Positions 7,089 through 15,623 of a stretch of DNA of 57,049 nt are shown here, piece by piece (position 1 is the first letter of the stretch; each line of letters starts with the position of its first letter). Under the pieces are notes generated by a model. It worked only from the letters and a program-made list of their open reading frames with translations. It ran no database searches and had not been told where the DNA came from. Source of the stretch: JACCXJ01 sp052387115 (GTDB taxonomy: Bacteria; Pseudomonadota; Gammaproteobacteria; JACCXJ01); contig JBQTJM010000286.1 of NCBI GenBank assembly GCA_052387115.1, positions 1 to 57,049 of the forward strand. The letters run 5' to 3'. A program made the position numbers and the translations under genes.

Positions 7089-9493
7089 CCTTGAGGCCTA
7101 TGGTGTCTATGCCCCCCGACAGCGTTCCTGATCTGCAGGGCGCCCCGGAGTTTCCGTTTGCCCATCTCGATGAGCTGCTTCGTGGTCTGCTTGCCCCGCG
7201 GCGTGAGTTGGAGCATCACCTTCTTGATTCGCCCAGGAGGGACGTTGGTAATGGCGGTGGCGAAGCGGATCGGTTTGACCTTCCTCGTCTGTAGCTCGCT
7301 GCTCAGCCGGGCCGCAGGGACGTTGACGACGAGTGTAACGTAGTTTTCACAGTTATCGCCGAGCGACTCTGCCTGGTTGCAGGCCAGCCGGAGCGCACGG
7401 CGCACGGGGGTGCAGGTGGCTTGGGAGGTCGGTTCAAGCGGAGGCTCGACGGTGGTTGTGGTCGATGCGGCGTTGTTGGACGAGTCCGGATCGATCTGAT
7501 TCAAATTGATCGTGGCCCGGTTGGTGAGGATGCCCGCTGCCGTGGGAATGACGTAGATCGTCACACTGGCCTCGGTGCCGCTCGAGAGGGTACCCAAGTT
7601 ACAGGTCACCGGACCGGTACCACGGCAGTCGCCCTGGCTTGGGGCGGGCGGACCGTCGAGCACGATGCGGTTCGGCAAGCTATCGGTCAGCTGCACACCC
7701 GTGGCCGCATGCGGACCGTTGTTCCTGACGGTCACCGTGTGGGTCAACGGTTGCCCGGAGGCCCCGGGATCCGGGGTCGCGGCCGCGGTGACCGCCAAGT
7801 CGGCAGCATCCGGTAACGGTTCCCGAACCGTCGTCGTCTCGGTGGCGGAGTTGTTCGCCAGTTGGGGTCGGGGTCGTTCGCGAGCACGACCACCAGGTTG
7901 CTGACGGTTCCCGGAAGGGTCGGAATCATGCCGATGGTCACGGTGGTCTCAGCGCCGCTCGCGAGCGGGCCAGGTCACCGTCGTGGTGCCCGCGCACTCG
8001 GGGGGCTTGAAATTGAGCACCACGCCCTCGGGCAGGTTATCGGTAATTTGGACCCCCCTAGCCAAGGAAGGGCCGTAATTTCGGACCTTGATCGTATAGA
8101 TCAGCGGTTGGTTGACGGTCAAGGGGTCGGGGCTATCCGTCAGACTGATCGCGAGATCGGCGGCCCGGGAGGGCGTGCCCTCAAGCGCTCCGATATCACA
8201 GCTAATTCCTTGGGGGCGGCCGATCCCGCGCTGGTCGGTGCGCTGACAGTCGTTGTCGGCGGGACTTGTATCGATGGCCGGGCTGCCGACCGCAAGCGCG
8301 TGAGTCTTGGTGGGCCCACCGTTGTCGGCCAGGGTGCCGACGAGGATGGTGCCGAGGGCCGTGGGGGTCGTGCCGTCCGAGGTCGCGATGAGATCGTTCG
8401 CGCCGGGGCTGAAGCCGGAGAACGCTTGGGCATGGGTGATGCCGCTATGGCCGAACAAATTGAAGTTGTCTGCAATGACTCCGCCGTAGATTTCCGCACC
8501 GTTAAGGGCGGTATTGCCCGAGAGCAGGCTGCGGGCGAGGATCAAGGTGCCACCGTTGTACACGCCGCCGCCGTAGGTCGCACTGTTGCCCGAGATGGTG
8601 CTGTTCGTGAGGGTCAGGGCGCCGTAGTTGGACACGCCGCCGCCCCCTAGCTCAAAAGTACTATTGCCCGAGATGGTGCTGTTCGTGAGGGTCGCGGTGC
8701 CACCGTTGTACACGCCACCGCCGCGGCCGCGGAAACCGTAGTTGTTCGAGACGGTGCTGTTCGTGAGGGTAAGTGTGCTGTCTACGTCGTTTTCCACGCC
8801 GCCGCCACGGTAGTATGCGCCATTGGCGAAGACGGTGCTGTCGGTGAGGGTCACCGCTCCGCCACGGTTCTCGATACCGCCGCCGTCTCCATCCGCAAAC
8901 CCCCCGCTCACCGTCGTTTCGTTCAGGGTCAAATCTCCCCTGCTGCTCACGGCGAAGATGCGGAATAGGTCCGCGCCTGCATCGCGCATGATGGTGCTGC
9001 CGTTGCCCTCGATGGTGATGGCCGAGTTGATGACCGGCAGGCCGTTGTCGCCATAGGTGCTGTTGTGTACGTCGATCAGCAACTGAGTGCTCGATGCGGG
9101 GAGCGCGATGGTGTCGGCCCCGCTGCCCGAGAGGCAGTCGGCATGCGTCTGAGCATCGGCGTTGGCGTTCTCCATGGCCTCGATGAGGGCGCATGAGCCG
9201 TCCGGCACGATGTCCGGAGCGATGTCTGGGCCAACCGTGAGGACCGCGGCGAGTGCCGGTCCCTGCCCGAGGGCGAGGAGGAGGGCGATCGCGGCGAGCG
9301 AGCGGCGCCACCGCCGCTGCAGGGCACGGCGTGCCCGCCGGGGCAGGCGCGATAGCGCAACGTAGTAACGCGCGTAGCGCGGAAGGAGAGCTTGGCGCTC
9401 GGGCGCGGACCCGAGCCCCGCGGTCCCGGCCAACATCTCGAAAGCCGCCCGCGCGCCAGCGTCGAATAGCGGGGTCAGGGATGCGTGTCGCAT
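7075..9493 (-). pseudogene. CSLREA / choice-of-anchor-Q and DUF11 surface protein, three frameshifts
   Basis: The first reading frame (9493 to 7949) encodes a long basic N-terminus, a signal peptide (core SLAAIALLLALGQGPALA), a CSLREA-like segment (CALIEAMENAN) and a right-handed beta-helix of repeats of the LTNSTISGN type. It ends in a choice-of-anchor-Q segment and the start of a DUF11 domain. The DUF11 repeats then continue in other frames: an indel near 7965-7975, one missing base near 7860 (AACTGG for AACCTGG) and one extra base in a C6 run at 7112-7117. Correcting the last gives the clean end VGGIDTIGLKVTVK and a stop at 7075. The product would be an exported adhesin-like protein of about 800 residues. 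Whether it is truly broken or mis-assembled cannot be told here. Confidence 0.75.
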
Positions 9494-9567
9494 AGCCTAT
9501 TCCTCCTTCCTGTGGTGTTTGTCTCTTCCTCGCCGAAAGGCGTCAAGGAGCGACTTCTCAAAGTGGA

Positions 9568-9672
9568 TGTTTTGATCATCTTCTCGGGAACGTAGGGACG
9601 CTCGTATCGTTTCGTGTGGGACCGAAGGATGCGTCCCTGCTACTCAACCTGCCCAATTACCACATCGACCTC
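9568..9672 (+). pseudogene. Fragment of a DUF87/TraG-like ATP-binding protein
   Basis: The plus strand reads FDHLLGNVGTLVSFRVGPKD and then LNLPNYHID. Both pieces resemble the C-terminal part of type IV secretion-like or DUF87 DNA-translocase ATPases, where they are separated by further residues. Here they are joined, implying an internal deletion, with no start. The fragment runs directly into a transposase relic. Family assignment is from memory of the motif and is moderately secure. Confidence 0.45.
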
Positions 9673-9890
9673 ATCGCCTTCCTCGCGTATTGCCTGCGCG
9701 TCACGCTGAATCAACGATGGCAACCGAGATCGTCCTCGCCCGGTACACCCAGCCTGACCCTGATTTGACACTGCTGTTGGACAAACGCGCGCTCGATCTG
9801 CCCCGCCCAACCGCCACCCAAGATCACCGCCAGGCCGGTTTTCAGCCACCGCTCTGTAGTGCAGACCTAGCGGGGCTCCTATGAGTGAAT
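9667..9890 (+). pseudogene. IS1634/IS4-type transposase C-terminal relic
   Basis: After the ATPase fragment the same frame reads LIAFLAYCLRVTLNQR, like the HIFVAFLAY helix of IS1634-type transposases. A shifted frame then reads ARYTQPDPDLTLLLDKRALD, matching the family's conserved tail. At least one frameshift lies near 9715-9722, and the gene lacks its N-terminus and most of its catalytic domain. No terminal inverted repeat was found. Confidence 0.5.
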
Positions 9891-9935
9891 CAATCACCCC
9901 CCGAATCGGCTAAGTCGGGTTAGCAGAGGAGGCCA

Positions 9936-10235
9936 ATGGCGACGAGCAACAGAACTTTCTTACGCCTGGGCGTGGCGCTGGCTATAGCACTGCGGGTGCG
10001 GGCCGGCGCCCCCGGTGGGCGAAAGCGGACGCCATCGCGCGCGCATAAGCCGGCGCGGTCTGGCGCCTGGCATCGCCGTCACCGGCGTAGACCGAGGTCG
10101 CCGCCAACGGCCTCCTGAGAGGCGCCGTGCGGCCGGCATAGGCGGGAGGCAGCTCGCGCGGCGGGCTGCGGGTCAGCGCACCGTTGCTCCGCGGCCTCCG
10201 CCGCCGGCCTGCTGCCCGTATGGTGTTTGACCACT
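9936..10235. other. GC-rich stretch with a doubtful small ORF
   Basis: AGAGGAGG precedes an ATG at 9936 opening a 60-codon frame that begins with a plausible export signal (MATSNRTFLRLGVALAIAL) but turns into an arginine-rich tail of low coding likelihood. Dropping one base near 9993 would give a lipoprotein-like GCGPAPP continuation in the frame ending at 10230. I cannot show that either is translated. Confidence 0.25.
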
Positions 10236-10529
10236 CTAATATGAGCAGCGGTGGACCGGGGGGGCCGAATGAGATCTACCGCGAGTCGCGACGACAGGAA
10301 CGACCGTTCCGAAATCCTGTTGACCCGCATACACCGCTTCGCTGACCACAGGCGCCTCCGGATGCATCTCGCGCACGATCGACGTCAGCTTTTCACGTAC
10401 CGGTTCAAATCTGAGGCACCATAGGAACGCGACGCCATAGTTTCTTACCGCCGATACCGTCCCGGCGATGACGAGGATGATAGCAGGCACGAACGCTAGA
10501 AATAACAAACCGATAAGTTCTTTGGTCAT
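10236..10529 (-). CDS. Small membrane protein of unknown function
   Basis: A 97-residue protein whose residues 4-28 (ELIGLLFLAFVPAIILVIAG and on) form one strong membrane helix at the N-terminus. The rest is a soluble tail with no known motif, ending PPVHRCSY. The start MTKELIG is chosen because AGGAG lies seven bases upstream; a second ATG one codon earlier is also possible. No partner gene is obvious. The last 30 residues have low-quality composition and could reflect a frameshift. Confidence 0.5.
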   Translation of the reverse strand: MTKELIGLLFLAFVPAIILVIAGTVSAVRNYGVAFLWCLRFEPVREKLTSIVREMHPEAPVVSEAVYAGQQDFGTVVPVVATRGRSHSAPPVHRCSY

Positions 10530-10578
10530 CATGATGCTCCTGTACAACCATTCAATGCGATAGCGGCCTGCTCACGTG

Positions 10579-10857
10579 TCATGACCTGGGCTCCAATCCC
10601 GAACACGGGGCTAACACCTGCTTCTCTGGGAAAGACAGGATAAACGAATGGCCACCGGACCAAGCGCCGAAGGCGGTATAGTTGCGCCCGGTTCCGCTTG
10701 AAGGAGAGAGTTGGGCGCGCCTTTCAAAACCTACGGCCCTCACCCGTTCAGACTGCTGATTAGGCTTCTCCCCGGTGGTGCGTGCCTGGCACCTATTCTT
10801 GAGCCATTCCTCCCATTGGTGCTGCCGCCGCGGCTCATCGATGTGAGTCCGGTTCAT
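10579..10857 (-). CDS. Small hypothetical protein, doubtful
   Basis: A 92-codon frame starting MNRTHIDEPRRQHQWEEWL, with GAGAGG eight bases before the ATG. The first 50 residues are charged and could be helical; the tail is less protein-like. No family is recognised. It is listed because of the good ribosome site and same-strand neighbours, but it may not be a gene. The rest of 10530-10961 shows nothing else. Confidence 0.25.
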   Translation of the reverse strand: MNRTHIDEPRRQHQWEEWLKNRCQARTTGEKPNQQSERVRAVGFERRAQLSPSSGTGRNYTAFGAWSGGHSFILSFPEKQVLAPCSGLEPRS

Positions 10858-10961
10858 GGTTCATTACCTCTCATAAAATTACTGGGCGGGGTATCCGCCT
10901 GGATATAGTCTTCCAATCAAGGTCCGCGCCGACACCGGAGCTCTAGGATATAATGTCCTCT

Positions 10962-11516
10962 TTACAATGACATAACGACTCTAATTACGCGTCGATGCAG
11001 GCTTGCACTCGCCTTGCATCCGTAAGAATTGTGAGATCCGTTGTAACTCTTACCGGATCGCATGCGGGCTGACGGGGTCATGAGTCGCGCGCTTGGCCCT
11101 CGGCCTTTGACCTCGGAACCGTCTGTTTTAGTGTTCGGCGCCGCATCGGCCTCGATCTTTACGCTCACAGTGCCCTCGTCCACCATACCCAGACGTCCTG
11201 CCGCTGCCCGCGAGAGATCGATGACGCGCTTGCCTACATAGGGCCCCCGGTCGTTGATTCTCACCTCAATGGATTTACCGTTCTCGAGGTTGGTGACCTG
11301 GGCTCGGGTCCCGAGCGGCAAGCTTCGATGAGCCGCGGTGATCGCGTTCTGGTTGTAGACCTCGCCGTTCGCGGTCTCCCGGCCGTGGAAACCCGGACCG
11401 TACCAAGAGGCCACGCCGACCTGCTCAAAGGCCGGTTTCGGCGCATGCGCTGGCGCAACCGCCTGGCGATACGCGATCACAAGGCTACCCCCCACAGCCG
11501 CACACCAGACCAGCAC
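10962..11516 (-). CDS. rlpA: RlpA-family septal-ring lytic transglycosylase, 5' end displaced by IS
   Basis: RlpA proteins cleave naked glycan strands of peptidoglycan at the septum. The double-psi beta-barrel is intact: GVASWYGPGFHGRETANGE (33-51), HRSLPLGTRAQVTNLENGK, and INDRGPYVGKRVIDLSRAAA with the catalytic Asp. There is no C-terminal SPOR domain. The C-terminal 60 residues are unlike the family. The only usable start is a GTG at 11514-11516, giving a signal-like segment LVWCAAVGGSLVIAYRQAV. An in-frame stop lies 11 codons upstream, right at the end of an IS630-type element. A strong ribosome site with ATG remains on the far side of the element at 12680-12694, so the gene was probably cut near its start; it may be weakly expressed or dead. 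Confidence 0.75.
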   Translation of the reverse strand: MLVWCAAVGGSLVIAYRQAVAPAHAPKPAFEQVGVASWYGPGFHGRETANGEVYNQNAITAAHRSLPLGTRAQVTNLENGKSIEVRINDRGPYVGKRVIDLSRAAAGRLGMVDEGTVSVKIEADAAPNTKTDGSEVKGRGPSARLMTPSARMRSGKSYNGSHNSYGCKASASLHRRVIRVVMSL

Positions 11517-11550
11517 GGCGACCGCGGCCGTGTTCGGATAGCGCTTATTC

Positions 11551-11579
11551 TAATGTACGTTCAAGTTGAGACTAACTAT
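11551..11579 (+). repeat. IS630 terminal inverted repeat, left
   Basis: The 29 bases begin TAATGTACGTTCAAG and match the reverse complement of 12634-12662 at 24 positions. The core GAGACTAA is identical. Confidence 0.85.
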
Positions 11580-12619
11580 CCACGGCCACGCCGTTATGCC
11601 GCGTACCCCGGTTATGATCCTCCGCTAAACGTGGCAACCCCACATGCAACTGTGCGATCACGGCATCGAGGTGGTTGAACACCCGGTTCGGGAACTCCTT
11701 CTCTCGCAGTTCATCCCATATATGCTCCTGCGGATTGAGCTCGGGGGCGTACGGAAGCAGGGGCGACAGCCGGATATTTTCAGGTATGGCCAGATCTTTG
11801 GCTCGGTGCGAACTAGCCCCATCTACGATCATCACCATGAAGTCGTCGGGATGGGCACGGCTGACTTGTCCCAGGAATTCGCCCATGCGCAGGGTATTCA
11901 TCTCGCCGCACAGCATCCAGTCGAAGTCGCCCTGCAGGGGACTAACCGCGCCATAGACATACACGAATTGCCGTTCATAGCCATTGAGCATGACCGGTCG
12001 CCAGGGCAAGGGGGCCCAACAACGCCGGGGGCGCGCCATCCGGCCGAATCGGGCTTCGTCCTGAAACATCAGCCGTACCGATCGTCCTCGCAGATCGACC
12101 TGACTCAGCGTGGAAGCCAGCATTTCGGGAAGTTTTTTTTCCACGCCTCTTGCGCCGCGGGATCGCTCTTGGGGTGGCCGCGTGTCCGGGGCCACCTTGC
12201 GCCAGCCGTGCCGGGCCAACAGCCGCCATACCACCGAGGCGGCCACCGGTCGACCCAAGCGTTGCGCCAGCGCTGCCCGGATCGGTGAGAGGACCAGCAG
12301 TCCCGCCTCCTTGGCCTGCTCGGCCCACGGGGTCAAGAACTCCGCTTCTTGCTCGACGCTCAGCAGCGCCTTGCGCCGCCCACCCCAAGGGGGGCCGCGT
12401 CGCCCGGGGCCCTACCGACTCGCGGAAGCGCTGCTGTAGTCGGGGGACGGTAGCCCGACCGACGCCCAAGATGGCAGCGGTTTGCTCCAAAGTTGCCGAT
12501 GCCAAGGCCGGAAGTAGCACTGCCTGGGCAGCGCGCAGTTGTTCCACCTCGGTGGTGTGGGCGACAACTTGCCGAGCTTTCGCCACAAGTTCTTCGTCGA
12601 TTCGTCGTGGTCTCGCCAT
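11572..12619 (-). CDS. IS630-family DDE transposase read through a frameshift
   Basis: The N-terminal frame starts at the ATG at 12619 (MARPRRIDEELVAKARQVV) and holds the helix-turn-helix DNA-binding part (ATLEQTAAILGVGRATVPRL). The catalytic part is in another frame: Asp in MFQDEARFG, Asp in MIVDGASSHRAKD and Glu in APELNPQEHIW. A +1 (or -2) shift at the C6 run, 12389-12394, joins the two through PPWGGRRKALLSVEQEAEFL. IS630 relatives commonly need such a recoding slip, so the transposase may be active. Without the shift, the first frame stops at 11975. Confidence 0.85.
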
Positions 12620-12633
12620 CCAGCCACTGTGCC

Positions 12634-12662
12634 ATATTTAGTCTCATCTTGAAAGCACAATA
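12634..12662 (-). repeat. IS630 terminal inverted repeat, right
   Basis: Reverse complement begins TATTGTGCTTTCAAG and pairs with the left repeat at 11551-11579 with five mismatches. Confidence 0.85.
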
Positions 12663-12679
12663 GAATTAGGAGCAGGCGA

Positions 12680-12694
12680 CATTTTCTTACCTCC
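12680..12694 (-). promoter_or_regulatory. Orphaned ribosome site and start codon upstream of the IS
   Basis: On the minus strand GGAGG (12690-12694) lies seven bases before ATG (12680-12682). The frame runs only a few codons before meeting the IS edge. Removing the element would place this site about 45 bases before the rlpA body, although the joined frame is off by one base. It is probably the former rlpA start region. Confidence 0.5.
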
Positions 12695-12831
12695 ATTCGG
12701 TCTTAACTCATCACACCAGCAGCTTCGAACGCACACGCGACTCGTGTGTCCAACACCGAGGGCGATCGAAAAACTTCGATTTGTCCGAGACGTCGTCAGC
12801 GGCGCCGCGCAGCCGGCGAGCGTTGCATGCC

Positions 12832-13839
12832 TCAAAACTTGGCGGAAAGGCTGATCGCGCCGAAGCGATCGCCTCGATCCTGTTCTTCGAATTCCTGGGT
12901 GCGGTAGACGTGGGTATACGCGAGGTGTAGCCACCCGATCGTGACGACAGCGCCGGCCTGAACGTCGGCGACCAAGGGCTCCTTGTCGACGCTGAGGCTG
13001 TCGCCGTCGGCGTTGCCGTCGAGAAAGATGTTATAGGCGATGGCGCGCCCATCCACGCCGGCGAATAGATACCAGCCAAACGTGCTCCGGGGCACAAAGA
13101 AACCCGAGCCGGGCAAGCTCGGGCGGATGCGTGGCGGACCAAAGTCATTGCTCAGGTCCTTCCCGAACCGGAGCGTGATCCCCGTATTGAGATACGTGCC
13201 GACGTTACCGAGGCTTCCGCCCAGGTGCGGCGTGAGATCGATACCAAAGCCCGACTCCCGGAACTCGGCCAGGTTGCGCCACTTGCGTTCGTAGATCAGC
13301 GCCACCCCCGGCTCATCATCGAGCTCGTTGTCCCAGCCCTTGGCGTCCTCCGCTCCTAGCAAATCATGGAAGGTATTCTGGACCTCCTCACCCTGCGCCG
13401 ACGACCCGACCACGCCCACGTCCAGCTCCCAGGTGCTCAGCGTATCCTCGGTCTCCCCCAGCACGGCGAGACCCCCATACAGCCAGCCGGCATAGGGGCG
13501 CTGATCGGGTAGCGGCTCCCGCGCCGCCGTATCGTCCGGGGTATAGATGTTGTGGCCCAGCACATAACCCGCCCGCAAGGCGGAACCCTCGGGTATGCCA
13601 GGCAGCACCCCCGCGAAAGCCCTCAAAAACCCAGGCACTGTATCTCTGGGCGAAAGGTACGAGAACTGCAGGCCGTTCGTGTAATGGCGGTCGGTGCCGG
13701 CAAACCTGTCGTTCTCGACCAATATGTTAAAGGTTCCGTCTGAGCCTTCATCTGCGGCGCCGTGGGTGCCGAAACCGACAACGAGCAGTTGCAAACCAAC
13801 GATCATCCTACGGGAGGTGCTGATCCCGGTCTCAAACAT
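12832..13839 (-). CDS. lpxR: LpxR-family outer-membrane lipid A deacylase (DUF2219)
   Basis: LpxR proteins are 12-stranded outer-membrane beta-barrels that remove the 3'-acyloxyacyl group from lipid A. The N-terminus has a signal-like segment, then FNILVENDRFAGTDRHYTNG, which contains the conserved Asn-Asp catalytic/calcium-binding pair and the Thr-Asp, Tyr-Thr-Asn-Gly block. A second family block, HDLLGAEDAKGWDNELDDEPG, is present, and alternating hydrophobic strands end in Phe (LSAKF), as expected for barrel assembly. Length (335) is normal. It is 14 bases downstream of creA on the same strand. The role would be outer-membrane remodelling. Confidence 0.9.
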   Translation of the reverse strand: MFETGISTSRRMIVGLQLLVVGFGTHGAADEGSDGTFNILVENDRFAGTDRHYTNGLQFSYLSPRDTVPGFLRAFAGVLPGIPEGSALRAGYVLGHNIYTPDDTAAREPLPDQRPYAGWLYGGLAVLGETEDTLSTWELDVGVVGSSAQGEEVQNTFHDLLGAEDAKGWDNELDDEPGVALIYERKWRNLAEFRESGFGIDLTPHLGGSLGNVGTYLNTGITLRFGKDLSNDFGPPRIRPSLPGSGFFVPRSTFGWYLFAGVDGRAIAYNIFLDGNADGDSLSVDKEPLVADVQAGAVVTIGWLHLAYTHVYRTQEFEEQDRGDRFGAISLSAKF

Positions 13840-13853
13840 GGGAATTCCCTTAT

Positions 13854-14321
13854 TTAAGGTGTCTCTGCGCCGTTCCAGCGCACCACAGGCACCGTCGAGA
13901 TTGCGCTCATCGGCGATCCCTCGATGATTTTGGTGCTGATGGCGGTGTACACGAGGGTGTTGCGTTTACGATCGTACATACGGTGGACCTGCGTCTCTTT
14001 GAACAAGATGGAGGTATTGGCACTGAAGACCTCTCGTTCCTCCGATATCTTCTCCGTCACCGTGATGGGGCCGGTTTGACGGCAAGCAATCGCGAACCGG
14101 GAGGGGTCTTCCGCCAAACCCAGCGGTCCTTTGATGCCACCGGTTCTGGCCTGACTGATATGACAAGACACACCCGGGATCTCAGGGTCATCGAACGCTT
14201 CGACACACACTTTGTCGTTGGCGCCTACGAAACGGAAGGTGGTCGAGATACACCCGATCTCTTCAGCGTGCGCCTGCCCTACGATGAGCATCGCCAAGCC
14301 AATTGAACATGCTACTTTCAT
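13854..14321 (-). CDS. creA: CreA family exported protein
   Basis: A 155-residue exported protein with a signal peptide (KVACSIGLAMLIVGQAHA). CreA features follow: EEIGCISTTFRFVGANDKVC, then VEAFDDPEIPGVSCHISQAR with paired cysteines, GGIKGPLGLAEDPS, and QVHRMYDRKRNTLVYTAIS. The start at MKVACS is preferred because GGAG lies six bases upstream. Function is unknown. It precedes lpxR on the same strand by 14 bases, so the two may be co-transcribed. Confidence 0.92.
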   Translation of the reverse strand: MKVACSIGLAMLIVGQAHAEEIGCISTTFRFVGANDKVCVEAFDDPEIPGVSCHISQARTGGIKGPLGLAEDPSRFAIACRQTGPITVTEKISEEREVFSANTSILFKETQVHRMYDRKRNTLVYTAISTKIIEGSPMSAISTVPVVRWNGAETP

Positions 14322-14402
14322 GGGCAACTCCGACAATCAAAGAAATCTATAAGCGCGCCGTTTGGCGCCACCGGTACCACCCGCGAAGCGGATCGTCGGT
14401 GC

Positions 14403-14705
14403 TCAGAGCTGGACCTTCGTCGCCGAATCTCCCCGCTCGTCGGCGATGTCGCTGCCCGGTACGTGTCCCCGTAGCCCCTCGCCGGAAAGGGTCTCTCCAG
14501 CACCACCCGATGTGGGTGCTTCCGTGATGGATTGTTCCGGTATCGTGCGACGAGGATCCGTTGCCGTGGTTGGGGCCGCCGCCGTGCCCTTCTTGGCCAC
14601 CTGGTCGCACTTGGCGCGCAACCACGCCCGGCGGGCCCTGCCAGAAGCCGGATCGAAAAAATACATCAATGCAGCGCCTATGGCTATCCAGACTATCGCA
14701 CTCAT
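14403..14705 (-). CDS. Small membrane-anchored protein
   Basis: A 100-residue protein starting MSAIVWIAIGAALMYFFDP, with GAGGAGG six bases upstream, which decides this start over an in-frame one further up. One N-terminal membrane helix is followed by SGRARRAWLRAKCDQVAKK, the typical FDPxSGRRRR pattern of small YtxH-like stress proteins. The tail is rich in Thr, Ala and Gly and looks disordered. Function is unknown. It shares the neighbourhood with other small stress-type genes. Confidence 0.65.
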   Translation of the reverse strand: MSAIVWIAIGAALMYFFDPASGRARRAWLRAKCDQVAKKGTAAAPTTATDPRRTIPEQSITEAPTSGGAGETLSGEGLRGHVPGSDIADERGDSATKVQL

Positions 14706-14895
14706 ACCGTCCTCCTCCTCACGTAGGTGAATCGTTGATAAGCTCAGGCCATCCATGTCAGTTTAGTATTGCGCAGCCGCCGGCGCGCCATCCCTTCCCT
14801 GCGCCTGGGTCGGCAGGGTCGGTACCCCTACAACTGTCCAGGACACAGCATACCATAATCCCGCGCGCGCCGCCCGCGCTTCGGCTTTGGTCGTA

Positions 14896-15090
14896 TCATG
14901 GTCCATGCCCCATACTTAGACATCGGAGCTCCATGTCTCTTGTACCGTAGGTATATTGATAGCACTCTAGTAACGGGGCGATGTCAGAGTCGGCATCTGC
15001 CGACTCTCCCCACCGTTTCAGCTTCCGCATTGCCAGACGCAGCAGTCGTTGCTTGCGTTTCAACCCATGTGTACGGATATCGCGTATCAT
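14896..15090 (-). CDS. Small hypothetical protein
   Basis: A 64-residue frame starting MIRDIRTHGLKRKQRLLRLA, with GAGGA nine bases before the ATG. The first half is strongly basic and helical; the second has acidic residues and a TYGTRDMELRCLSMG tail. No family is recognised. The frame is open further upstream, but that part lacks a ribosome site. Confidence 0.4.
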   Translation of the reverse strand: MIRDIRTHGLKRKQRLLRLAMRKLKRWGESADADSDIAPLLECYQYTYGTRDMELRCLSMGHGP

Positions 15091-15333
15091 AATCAGTGTT
15101 CCTCGGTAATCAAAGCGCGCTCGGCATTCTCTCAGCACGCAGCTTTTCTGTTCTGCCTGTACAGCCACATGTGGCAATCACGGTGCCAGGTGCCGCGTCT
15201 TGACGCCGGGAGCTTTTTGTTCAAGGACTTGGCCGCTCGCCAATCGGGTAGTAATGGTGGTCTTCGATCGCCCTTCGGTAAACGTTCCCTATCGCTCCGC
15301 AGCTCGTACACAAAAGCCGGTCGCACCGTTGCC

Positions 15334-15609
15334 TCATGTAGCCTCAGAAGCATGTGGGAGCTTGTCCATGTCCTCGCTTATTGGTGCTCGCCGCCAGCGG
15401 TTGTGCTCGTCCTTCTGATATTCCATCTCGACCGCGAGCAGAGCCGCCTTATGGGCTGTCTCGGCGGTCGATTGCGCGCCATGATCATCTCCCGACGACA
15501 TGGATGTCTCGTAGACGCGATCATAGGTGGCCTGGTATATCTCTTGCGCACGTCGAGGGAGCTCGTCCCGCAGGTCTTCAGGGAGATCGGGCAGTTCTTT
15601 GTAGCCCAT
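15334..15609 (-). CDS. chaB: ChaB family protein
   Basis: A 91-residue protein with the ChaB pattern: GYKELPDLPEDLRDELPRRA, QEIYQATYDRVYE, then AHKAALLAVEMEYQKDEHNRW. In E. coli ChaB is linked to cation transport through ChaA, but its action is unclear. The start at Met in MGYKEL is used because everything upstream in this frame is the antisense of the membrane gene. It lies 14 bases after the membrane protein gene, so they form a two-gene unit. Confidence 0.85.
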   Translation of the reverse strand: MGYKELPDLPEDLRDELPRRAQEIYQATYDRVYETSMSSGDDHGAQSTAETAHKAALLAVEMEYQKDEHNRWRRAPISEDMDKLPHASEAT

Positions 15610-15623
15610 TGCTTCTTGCCTTG

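Larger units (their letters stand above)
11551..12662 (-). mobile_element. IS630-type insertion sequence, apparently complete
   Basis: About 1.11 kb bounded by imperfect 29-base terminal inverted repeats (24 of 29 matching), each starting with TA, the usual IS630/Tc1 target dinucleotide. It carries one transposase gene that needs a frameshift. The flanks rejoin as ATTCTAGAAT, a palindromic target. It lies between rlpA and its likely original start site. Confidence 0.9.

Noticed and set aside
7022..7798. Independent DUF11 gene
   Set aside because: It is the shifted continuation of the upstream surface-protein gene, and its last 30 residues are out of frame after the C6 run.
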